From an uncultured Gammaproteobacteria bacterium (GTDB lineage Bacteria > Pseudomonadota > Gammaproteobacteria > GCA-001735895): a DNA stretch of 5,110 nt. The notes beneath the pieces were generated by a model. It was not told the DNA's origin, made no database searches, and saw nothing but the letters and a program-made list of their open reading frames with translations. The position numbers and the translations under genes are program-made. The DNA lies in assembly GCA_945787265.1 (NCBI GenBank), contig CALZHS010000167.1:1-5110 (forward strand), in the 5' to 3' direction. Positions 1-4,906 of this stretch are shown here, in pieces; within the stretch, counting starts at the first letter, position 1, and each line of letters opens with the position of its first letter.

Positions 1-118
1 CCTGGTCGGCAGCGGCAATTTGTTGCATCGCCGCGCGTGCGCGCCCGATCAATTGCGCGACGCTGTCGCGTTCTTCGTCACTTGCATCTACTACCGCGGA
101 CACTGCCGGCTTGGCCAT
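1..118 (-). CDS. N-terminal fragment of a protein running off the left edge; possibly an aldehyde dehydrogenase family enzyme
   Basis: An ATG at 116-118 (minus strand) opens 39 codons that stay open to the window edge. AGGG lies 7 bases upstream of the ATG, a fair ribosome binding site. The peptide begins MAKPAVSAVVDASDEERDS and continues with an amphipathic Ala/Arg/Gln-rich helix (VAQLIGRARAAMQQIAAADQ). There is no signal peptide or membrane segment, so it is probably cytoplasmic. A short disordered leader followed by an 'LI.RARAA...I' helix resembles the start of acylating aldehyde dehydrogenases, including sulfoacetaldehyde dehydrogenase (SauS type), where this helix precedes the NAD-binding domain. 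No catalytic residue is inside the window, so the family call is a guess. That a gene starts here is better supported, by the RBS, the codon use and the divergent gap. It is transcribed away from the TSUP gene at 492. Confidence 0.5.
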   Translation of the reverse strand, partial: MAKPAVSAVVDASDEERDSVAQLIGRARAAMQQIAAADQ

Positions 119-147
119 AACAAAACCCTGTTTCCGAAGGACCCGCA

Positions 148-175
148 AGTTTACCCGCTGAGTCACCGAATTCAA
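148..175 (-). promoter_or_regulatory. Candidate sigma70-like promoter for the leftmost gene
   Basis: On the minus strand, TTGAAT (170-175) and TAAACT (148-153) each match 4 of 6 consensus bases, with a 16-base spacer. Transcription would begin near 141, leaving a leader of about 22 bases before the ATG at 118. The match is weak and the main support is its position. Confidence 0.22.
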
Positions 176-190
176 ACCAACCCGACCCTC

Positions 191-244
191 CGTCATCCCG
201 GCGCCTACGCGGCCCGCCCGCGCCGGGATCCATTAAGGTGCCTT
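191..244 (+). repeat. Palindromic repeat module 1 (CGTCAT-hairpin-ATCCATT)
   Basis: CGTCAT (191-196) leads into a perfect 10-bp inverted repeat, 195-204 against 220-229, with a 15-base loop. ATCCATTAAGGTGCC (228-242) follows. The tail matches the one after modules 3 and 4, so this is one copy of a dispersed module. The hairpin also carries, at 200-220, a 21-base string repeated exactly at 1267-1287. There is no T tract, so it is not a typical terminator. Such GC-rich hairpins are common between genes of Pseudomonadota and are probably non-autonomous REP- or MITE-like elements. Confidence 0.75.
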
Positions 245-257
245 CTGAATAGGTCCA

Positions 258-280
258 CACAAAGCCCCCTGGGCTTTGTG
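258..280. repeat. Perfect 10-bp hairpin with 3-base loop inside the divergent gap
   Basis: The arms CACAAAGCCC (258-267) and GGGCTTTGTG (271-280) are perfectly complementary around CCT. No T run follows on either strand, so a simple terminator is unlikely. It lies between repeat modules 1 and 2 and is not part of their shared sequence. A 10-bp palindrome, GCTCATGAGC (286-295), follows closely. It could be a separate small repeat or a protein-binding site. Confidence 0.6.
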
Positions 281-296
281 CACGAGCTCATGAGCA

Positions 297-334
297 GGAT
301 TAGAATAGATTGCGGCTCGGAGGCCGCAATGACG
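297..334 (-). repeat. Palindromic repeat module 2 (inverted copy)
   Basis: Read on the minus strand from 334, this is CGTCAT, then an 8-bp stem (323-330 with 309-316) around a 6-base loop, then ATCTATTCTAATCC. The stretch 304-334 aligns without gaps to 1333-1363. The two outermost differing pairs of the stem are compensatory (T-A against G-C, and G-C against C-G), which is direct evidence that the stem is conserved. Confidence 0.75.
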
Positions 335-345
335 GCAGGATTATC

Positions 346-388
346 CGTCATGCCGGGCCTGACCCGGCATCCATTCAAAAAGTGCCTC
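346..388 (+). repeat. Palindromic repeat module 3
   Basis: CGTCAT (346-351) runs into an 8-bp stem (350-357 with 363-370, loop CCTGA). ATCCATTCAAAAAGTGCCTC (369-388) follows. The layout is the same as module 4 read on the minus strand (1363 to 1320). It forms the left half of an 80-base composite (346-425) bounded by CGTCAT and ATGACG. Confidence 0.75.
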
Positions 389-395
389 AGCGGCC

Positions 396-425
396 CGGGC
401 GGACCGCGCAAGCGCCGCAATGACG
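396..425 (-). repeat. 30-base GC-rich repeat element, inverted copy
   Basis: Read on the minus strand from 425, these 30 bases match 1258-1287 at 27 positions. The 21-base core (396-416) matches the core at 200-220 at 18 positions. It closes the composite that begins with module 3 and ends in ATGACG (420-425). Confidence 0.7.
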
Positions 426-455
426 AGGGTTCTGGCTTCCTAAAATATCGCAAAC

Positions 456-464
456 TGATAAGAT
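456..464 (+). promoter_or_regulatory. Candidate extended -10 promoter for the TSUP gene
   Basis: TGATAAGAT (456-464) has the TGN extension followed by TAAGAT, 4 of 6 bases of TATAAT. No good -35 box lies 16-18 bases upstream; the region around 437-442 reads TTCCTA. Transcription would begin near 471, giving a short leader with the GAGGA ribosome binding site before the TTG at 492. It starts just after the last repeat element. Confidence 0.3.
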
Positions 465-491
465 GCGGCGCTTGCTTCGAGGATCCCCGAT

Positions 492-1247
492 TTGTTAGCT
501 GAATATGGACCCTGGATCGTGGCCTGGTGTTTCTTCGCACTGGGCTGCGGGGGCTTAATCAAGGGTGCGCTGGGTGTCGGCACGCCGTTGTTGACGGTAC
601 CGATGATGGCGCTGGTGCTGCCGCCGCAGATGGCCATCGCGATCATGGCGATACCGGTGGTGGTTGCCAACCTGTGGCAGTTCGCCCAGGCCGAACGCAG
701 TACGGCAGTGATAGCGCGCTTCTGGCCAACCTTTATCGCAATCCTGATCGGCACCTGGATTGGCGTAAAAATCCTGTCGGTAATCGATGAAAAGACGCTG
801 CTGGTCCTGGTTGGTATTGCAGTTATCACGTTTGCGCTGCTACAGGGTTCGCGCTTTCGCCTGCATCTGCCGGATCGACTGGTAAAGCCTGCCGGCATTT
901 TCTTTGGCGGCGCATCGGGCCTGATCGGCGGGGTTTCATCGTTTTTTGGACCCATGCTGATCACTTACCTGATTTCAATCCGCGGGCTTGCCAAGAACCA
1001 GTTTGTCAGCTCGATCAGTTTCCTCTATGTCAGCGCCGTCGTGCCCTGGGCTATCACTTTATACTGGTTCGGTATCCTCGATGATCGACTGCTGCTTTAC
1101 TCGACCTTTGCGACCCTGCCGGTAACGCTCGGACTGCTTGCCGGACAACGTGTTCGCGGCCATATCAGCGAGGCGAGGTTTCAATACCTGATTATCGGCA
1201 TCCTGATCGTCTCTGGAATCTCGATGCTGTGGCGCGCCTACCACTGA
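492..1247 (+). CDS. TauE/SafE (TSUP) family anion exporter
   Basis: A 251-residue integral membrane protein, the usual length for the family. TSUP proteins such as TauE, SafE and CysZ-like exporters move sulfite, sulfoacetate or related small anions across the inner membrane. The N-terminal half carries the family hallmark GCGGLIKGALGVGTPLL (residues 18-34). The second half repeats it as FFGGASGLIGGVSSFFGP (137-154), reflecting the duplicated fold. Hydrophobic stretches lie near 8-28, 32-62, 77-97, 102-118, 133-163, 172-194, 201-219 and 231-247, about eight segments. The start is TTG: no ATG or GTG occurs in frame between the stop TAA at 459-461 and this codon, and GAGGA (479-483) sits 8 bases upstream. 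The next Met is deep inside the fold. The gene stands alone, diverges from the gene at 118, and is separated from tctC by a repeat region. The transported anion cannot be read from sequence. Confidence 0.88.
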   Translation: MLAEYGPWIVAWCFFALGCGGLIKGALGVGTPLLTVPMMALVLPPQMAIAIMAIPVVVANLWQFAQAERSTAVIARFWPTFIAILIGTWIGVKILSVIDEKTLLVLVGIAVITFALLQGSRFRLHLPDRLVKPAGIFFGGASGLIGGVSSFFGPMLITYLISIRGLAKNQFVSSISFLYVSAVVPWAITLYWFGILDDRLLLYSTFATLPVTLGLLAGQRVRGHISEARFQYLIIGILIVSGISMLWRAYH

Positions 1248-1257
1248 ACCGTGATCC

Positions 1258-1287
1258 CGTCATTGCGGCGCCTACGCGGCCCGCCCG
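1258..1287 (+). repeat. 30-base GC-rich repeat element, direct copy
   Basis: These bases match the minus strand of 396-425 at 27 of 30 positions and the plus strand of 191-220 at 28 of 30, including an exact 21-base string (1267-1287 and 200-220). The element opens a 106-base composite that starts with CGTCAT (1258) and ends with ATGACG (1363), beginning only 10 bases after the TSUP stop codon. Confidence 0.75.
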
Positions 1288-1294
1288 AGAGTAC

Positions 1295-1309
1295 CCGGGC
1301 TGCGCCCGG
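1295..1309. repeat. Small hairpin within the composite repeat
   Basis: CCGGGC (1295-1300) and GCCCGG (1304-1309) pair around TGC. It falls in the part of the composite that has no counterpart in the shorter version at 346-425. No T run follows, so termination of the TSUP transcript here is uncertain. Confidence 0.45.
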
Positions 1310-1319
1310 CCGACTTTCC

Positions 1320-1363
1320 GAGGCACCTTATAAATAGATGCCGGCTCGGGGGCCGGCATGACG
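1320..1363 (-). repeat. Palindromic repeat module 4 (inverted copy)
   Basis: Read on the minus strand from 1363, this is CGTCAT, an 8-bp stem (1352-1359 with 1338-1345, loop of six), then ATCTATTTATAAGGTGCCTC. The tail matches modules 1 and 3, and the hairpin matches module 2 with compensatory stem changes. A decayed further copy may follow at about 1375-1410. Confidence 0.75.
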
Positions 1364-1415
1364 ACCAACCTGTCCCGTCACTGCCGTCCCAGAGCCGGCG
1401 TAACCGGGCACAAGC

Positions 1416-1462
1416 TAGACAGTTTTGGCAAGCTTGTATAACATCGACAGCATTACTCTAAT
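1416..1462 (+). promoter_or_regulatory. Candidate promoter region for the tctCBA operon
   Basis: Two overlapping sigma70-like possibilities are visible. One is TAGACA (1416-1421) with TATAAC (1437-1442), each 5 of 6 bases but with a short 15-base spacer. The other is TTGTAT (1434-1439) with TCTAAT (1457-1462) and a 17-base spacer. The region then becomes strikingly AT-rich (about 1460-1490) before the ribosome binding site. No clear operator or regulator gene is visible. Which box is used, if either, cannot be settled here. Confidence 0.35.
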
Positions 1463-1501
1463 CACTTAGTAGTAAATATAAATATAAAACAACCTGTCTC
1501 C

Positions 1502-1507
1502 GGAGGA
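1502..1507 (+). promoter_or_regulatory. Strong Shine-Dalgarno site of tctC
   Basis: GGAGGA lies 5 bases before the ATG at 1513. It is near-perfect and much stronger than the site before tctB, in keeping with high production of a periplasmic binding protein. Confidence 0.8.
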
Positions 1508-1512
1508 GCACG

Positions 1513-2541
1513 ATGAATCTTAAAAAATACCTGGCCGGCAGCGCTATCGCCCTGGCCACCATGGCGCTGAGCGCCAACACCGCCTACGCCGCCTGCGCGA
1601 CCGACGGCATGCCATCATCGAAAGCCAAGCCCGACGGCTATCCCGCGCGCGCGCTGACGATGATTGTCCCCTACGGCCCGGCCGGTGGTTCTGGCCAGGT
1701 GGCCCAGGCCATGGCGCAGGCAGTCAGCGACCTGACCAAGGTCTCGATTAACCGCGACCACAAGCCCGGCGGTTCCGGCACGGTCGGCATGACCGCCTTC
1801 ATGGCGACACCGGCCGACGGTTATACCGTGCTCGAGCATATCGATGACGCCTCGAGCGCGCATGCACTCGATTCGACCAAGCCCAACCCCGCCACCGACC
1901 TGATTCCGCTGGTAATTTCACAGATTACTTTCTCGCAGGTCTATATTCGCACCAACGAGGATCGTTTCACCGACTGGGATTCATTCGTCAAGTGGGTCAA
2001 GGCGCAAGACGGCAAGGCCACCATCGCCAACGTCTCCAAGGAAGGTTCGATGGAGCGCATTACAATGAAATTCATCACCGATGCGACCGGCATGAAAATT
2101 CAGCAGATCTCGTTCGACAAGGGCGCACCGCGCTACGGTGCCCTCGCCGGCGGCCAGGTCGATGCCCTGTTCGAACAACCGGGTGACGTGCGCAAGTTTC
2201 TCGATGCCGGAAAGTTCAAGCCGATCCTGACGATTCTGAAGGAACGTCCATCGGCATTTGCCGACGTGCCGAGCCTGACCGATGCCGGGCTGGATTTCGA
2301 ACCGCTGTTCCGCTTCCGCGGTTTCTACGTGCACAAAGATGCGCCGGCTGATCGCGTCGCGTGGTTGCAGTGGGCGTTCCAGAAAGCCTATTGCCAGGAC
2401 AGCTACCAGAAGTACAACGAAAGCAAGTACATGACGCTGATCGAGAGCTTCCGCGATACCGCGGGTGCCCGGGAGCTGATCAACTCGACCGTCAAGCAGT
2501 ATCGCGATGTCTACAAGGCCATGGGGCTTGCGGTAAAATAG
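1513..2541 (+). CDS. tctC: TctC/Bug-family periplasmic substrate-binding protein of a tripartite tricarboxylate transporter
   Basis: 342 residues, a little longer than the usual 320-330. It is exported: residues 1-26 form a Sec signal peptide (KK at 4-5, hydrophobic core 7-21, AYA before the likely cut at 26/27). The mature protein binds an organic anion and delivers it to TctA/TctB in the inner membrane. Family landmarks in order: the first ligand loop VPYGPAGGSGQVAQ (52-65), GGSGTVG and PADGYTVL (87-107, usually G.GGTIG...PDGYTLL), and the domain 2 elements at about 169-230 (KATIANV, GALAGGQVDALF) and 240-270 (LKERPSAFADVPSLTDAGLDF). The usual Asp and Arg of the first loop (GG..D..AR) are replaced by Gln62 and Gln65, hinting at an unusual ligand. 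The only two cysteines, C28 and C294, could form a disulfide. The real substrate (tricarboxylate, dicarboxylate, sulfonate, aromatic acid) is unknown. First gene of the operon. Confidence 0.9.
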   Translation: MNLKKYLAGSAIALATMALSANTAYAACATDGMPSSKAKPDGYPARALTMIVPYGPAGGSGQVAQAMAQAVSDLTKVSINRDHKPGGSGTVGMTAFMATPADGYTVLEHIDDASSAHALDSTKPNPATDLIPLVISQITFSQVYIRTNEDRFTDWDSFVKWVKAQDGKATIANVSKEGSMERITMKFITDATGMKIQQISFDKGAPRYGALAGGQVDALFEQPGDVRKFLDAGKFKPILTILKERPSAFADVPSLTDAGLDFEPLFRFRGFYVHKDAPADRVAWLQWAFQKAYCQDSYQKYNESKYMTLIESFRDTAGARELINSTVKQYRDVYKAMGLAVK

Positions 2542-2566
2542 GACCGCGATGATGACCTACCTTAAG

Positions 2567-2599
2567 CAACGCCCGGGACTTACCCCGGGCGTTGTTTTT
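2567..2599 (+). terminator. Intrinsic terminator/attenuator between tctC and tctB
   Basis: A perfect 11-bp GC-rich inverted repeat, CAACGCCCGGG (2567-2577) with CCCGGGCGTTG (2584-2594), loop ACTTAC, is followed at once by TTTTT (2595-2599). It begins 26 bases after the tctC stop and ends 28 bases before tctB. No convincing promoter for tctB is seen after it, so partial read-through seems likely. That would make tctC mRNA more abundant than tctBA. The stem could also protect the 3' end of a processed tctC mRNA. Confidence 0.85.
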
Positions 2600-2627
2600 A
2601 GCAGCATTGCCAATACCCGGCTAACCC

Positions 2628-3341
2628 ATGGGTAAATTAAGACCCGGCCACCTGGTAGAAGCCGGCTTGTGGTTGTCACTGTGCCTGGTGCTCTACATTT
2701 ATTCGTTCGATTTCGATCAGGATATCGAGATTTACAAATTTGGCGCCTCCGCGTGGCCGCGCGCAATCATCCTGTTGATAGCCATCGCCGCGATCGGACA
2801 ACTGGTGCATCACTGGTATAAAGGCGACGAAGCCTCGTCGGACATGATCAGCGCCGCGGTCGACGATGGCTCCCATGAAGCCGCGCACGAGGCGCACCAC
2901 GAGGATCTCAAATGGTACCTGTCGACCCTCGCACTGCTGACCATCCCGTTCATCTACATGCGTGTGCCGGACTGGATCGCGGCCGCGTTCAGTGCCGAAG
3001 ACAGCGGGCTGCATCTCATCCGCATCGTCGTCGCTGCAATACTGATCGCAATCGTAATTTACTATATTCGCCATTACCGGGTGCGGGTAATGCTGATGCT
3101 GCCGCTGTTTTTCGCGGCACTGCTGGAGGACTTCGGATTTTATGCGCTGGCGCCGTTCTTTATCATCGGTGTCATGTATCTGTTCGGTGAACGCAGGCCG
3201 AAGCCGATGGTGCTGATCATGGCGTTGATTTTTGGCCTGTTGCTGTTGCTTTTCGTCAATATCCTGTTTGTCGGTCTGCCGGTCGGCAATATCAGGCCCT
3301 TTTACGACATCGGCAGCTGGGTTGTCACGGTGCTGCAATAG
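2628..3341 (+). CDS. tctB: TctB-family small membrane subunit of the tripartite tricarboxylate transporter, enlarged
   Basis: 237 residues, clearly longer than the usual 140-180 of TctB. It should sit in the inner membrane with TctA. The N-terminus (RPGHLVEAGLWLSLCLVLYIY, then FGASAWPRAIILL at 38-50) has the TctB pattern of a first helix, a short periplasmic loop and 'FP'-like entry to helix 2. The C-terminus (EDFGFYALAPFF at 167-178, GERR at 187-190, and VNILFVGLPVG at 210-220) matches the family ending F..LF...LP.G. Membrane segments lie near 11-27, 44-62, 96-110, 129-147, 153-182 and 192-216. Between helices 2 and 3 is a hydrophilic, His/Glu-rich loop (66-94; H83, H87, H90, H91) not typical of the family. 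An in-frame TAA (2622-2624) fixes the ATG. The ribosome binding site is weak, with no AGG-like motif. The stop is 9 bases from tctA. Confidence 0.82.
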   Translation: MGKLRPGHLVEAGLWLSLCLVLYIYSFDFDQDIEIYKFGASAWPRAIILLIAIAAIGQLVHHWYKGDEASSDMISAAVDDGSHEAAHEAHHEDLKWYLSTLALLTIPFIYMRVPDWIAAAFSAEDSGLHLIRIVVAAILIAIVIYYIRHYRVRVMLMLPLFFAALLEDFGFYALAPFFIIGVMYLFGERRPKPMVLIMALIFGLLLLLFVNILFVGLPVGNIRPFYDIGSWVVTVLQ

Positions 3342-3350
3342 GGATTTCCG

Positions 3351-4865
3351 ATGGATGCATTCGATAATTTTCTGCAGGGCACGGTCACGCTTTTCAGCGA
3401 TCCGCTCGGCATCCTGATTTTCTTCGGCGGCGTCATCGGCGGCATGTTGTTCGGTGCAATTCCGGGCGTCAGCATGCTGACCCTGGCCGCGATCCTGTTG
3501 CCGTTTACCGCGCACCTGTCACCGGAGCACGGGATCATGCTGTTCTCGGTGATTTACTGTACCGGCGTCTACGGTGGCGCGATCACCGCGATCCTGTTCA
3601 ATATCCCGGGCGCACCGGAAAACGCCCCGACCGCGTTCGACGGTTACCCGATGACGCTAAACGGCCAGGCCGGCAAGGCCGTCGGCGCCGCAGTCATGTG
3701 TTCGGCAATCGGCGGCGTCGTCTCCTGTATTATCATGATGGCGGCGACCGCGACGATCGCCGACTGGGCGATTTCCGCTTTCGGTCCGCCGGAAATTTTT
3801 GCGCTGGTATTCTTCGGTCTGGCGGTGGCGGCCTCGGTTGGCGCCAAGACCTTCTGGAAGGGCTGGTTGTCGATCCTGATCGGGCTGATGGTTGCGGTCG
3901 TCGGACTCGACCCGGTCGGTGGTATCGAGCGTTACGACTTCGAAATGCCTTATTTGCTCGCCGGCATTCACTTCATTCCCACCATCCTCGGCTTTTTCGC
4001 GGTCTCGGAAATATTCGTGCAGGCCGAGAAAAAAGTCCGCGGCTCGTACGAGGCCCCCAAGATGGGCGTCGAATTCCCGACCCTGAAAGAATTGCTTGCG
4101 CACAAGTTTGCCGTCATCCGCTCGATCGTGATCGGATTTTTCTGCGGTATCCTGCCGGGCATCGGCGCGACGCTGGCTGCATTCATGGGTTACAACGAGG
4201 CGGTGCGCTGGTCGAAAACACCCGAAGAGTTCGGCAAGGGCAAGCTCGAGGGCGTGATTTCGTCCGAAACCGCTAATAACGCCGCCACCGGTGCGGCAAT
4301 GATTCCGCTGCTGGCGCTGGGATTACCGGGCGGTGCGCTCACCGCGATGATGGTCGGCGTGTTCCAGATGCACGACATGGAGCCCGGTCCGCTGGTGTTC
4401 ATCAACAGCGCCGACCTGGTCTGGGTGGTTTTCTCGGCGATGTTTTTCGCCAACGCGTCGATCATCATAATCGGCTTTCTCGAAACCAAGACTATCATCA
4501 ACCTGTTGCGCATTCCGTTCCAGTTCCTGGCGCCGATGATACTGTTGCTGGCAACCGTTGGCGCCTACGCGGTGCGTGGCCTTACCATCGATGTGGTCGT
4601 CATGTTTCTCGCCGGTGTGGTCGGCTTTTTCCTGCGGCGCTCCGGATATTCGGTAGCGGGCATCGTGCTCGGCCTGATTCTTGGCAAGATCGGCGAACAG
4701 ACTTTTGCCCAGGCGATGCAAATGCTGCATTTCGAATGGAGCGGGTTCCTGGACCGCTGGATCGCGCTGGGTCTGCTGATTGCCGGCATGCTGACATTGT
4801 GCGGCAGCATCTACGGTGCGTTTTTCAAGAAGAAACCGTCAACCGTGGAAACGCCGACCAGCTGA
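3351..4865 (+). CDS. tctA: TctA-family large membrane subunit of the tripartite tricarboxylate transporter
   Basis: 504 residues, full family length. This is the main ion-coupled permease of the system, moving the ligand delivered by TctC through the inner membrane together with TctB. The duplicated TctA signature is intact. In the first half, GGMLFGAIPGVSMLT (30-44), then YGGAITAILFNIPGAPENAP (74-93) and TAFDGYPMTLNGQAGKA (94-110). In the second half, GFFCGILPGIGATLAAFMGY (262-281), then FGKGKLEGVISSETANNAA (294-312) and LGLPGGALTAMMVG (323-336) with EPGPLVF (344-350). About 11-12 hydrophobic segments span the protein, ending in a short charged tail (FFKKKP). The ATG is preceded by TAGGGA with a 6-base spacer, and only 9 bases separate it from tctB, so they are surely co-transcribed. 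No truncation or missing motif is seen. Substrate not predictable from this subunit. Confidence 0.94.
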   Translation: MDAFDNFLQGTVTLFSDPLGILIFFGGVIGGMLFGAIPGVSMLTLAAILLPFTAHLSPEHGIMLFSVIYCTGVYGGAITAILFNIPGAPENAPTAFDGYPMTLNGQAGKAVGAAVMCSAIGGVVSCIIMMAATATIADWAISAFGPPEIFALVFFGLAVAASVGAKTFWKGWLSILIGLMVAVVGLDPVGGIERYDFEMPYLLAGIHFIPTILGFFAVSEIFVQAEKKVRGSYEAPKMGVEFPTLKELLAHKFAVIRSIVIGFFCGILPGIGATLAAFMGYNEAVRWSKTPEEFGKGKLEGVISSETANNAATGAAMIPLLALGLPGGALTAMMVGVFQMHDMEPGPLVFINSADLVWVVFSAMFFANASIIIIGFLETKTIINLLRIPFQFLAPMILLLATVGAYAVRGLTIDVVVMFLAGVVGFFLRRSGYSVAGIVLGLILGKIGEQTFAQAMQMLHFEWSGFLDRWIALGLLIAGMLTLCGSIYGAFFKKKPSTVETPTS

Positions 4866-4906
4866 AACAAGGGTAAGCGGAGGACGTCTTTGTCCCTGGA
4901 TTGACT

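Noticed and set aside
191..425. A CRISPR array in the repeat-rich gap
   Set aside because: The copies differ in orientation and stem sequence, lack regular spacing and have no unique spacers of constant length; they are palindromic intergenic repeats.
20..502. A 160-codon plus-strand reading frame across the left part of the window
   Set aside because: It is antisense to the leftmost gene, runs through the palindromic repeats and into the TSUP start, and its protein is Arg/Pro/Cys-rich with no family pattern.
440..964. A 174-codon minus-strand frame opposite the TSUP gene
   Set aside because: It overlaps a well-supported TSUP gene for most of its length, and its Ile/Thr/Pro-rich protein shows no recognisable family.
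1424..1442. A sigma54-type promoter (TTGGCA...) before tctC
   Set aside because: The GG at 1427-1428 has no GC at the required spacing downstream (TA is found there), so the -24/-12 pattern fails.
2676..3515. A 279-codon minus-strand frame opposite tctB and the start of tctA
   Set aside because: It is a shadow of the coding frames: the product is dominated by Gln, Arg, Asp and His with no domain, while the plus-strand products are clear TctB and TctA proteins.
4866..4906. A bidirectional terminator between tctA and azlD
   Set aside because: Only a 4-bp GGAC/GTCC pairing is seen, with no usable T run on either strand.
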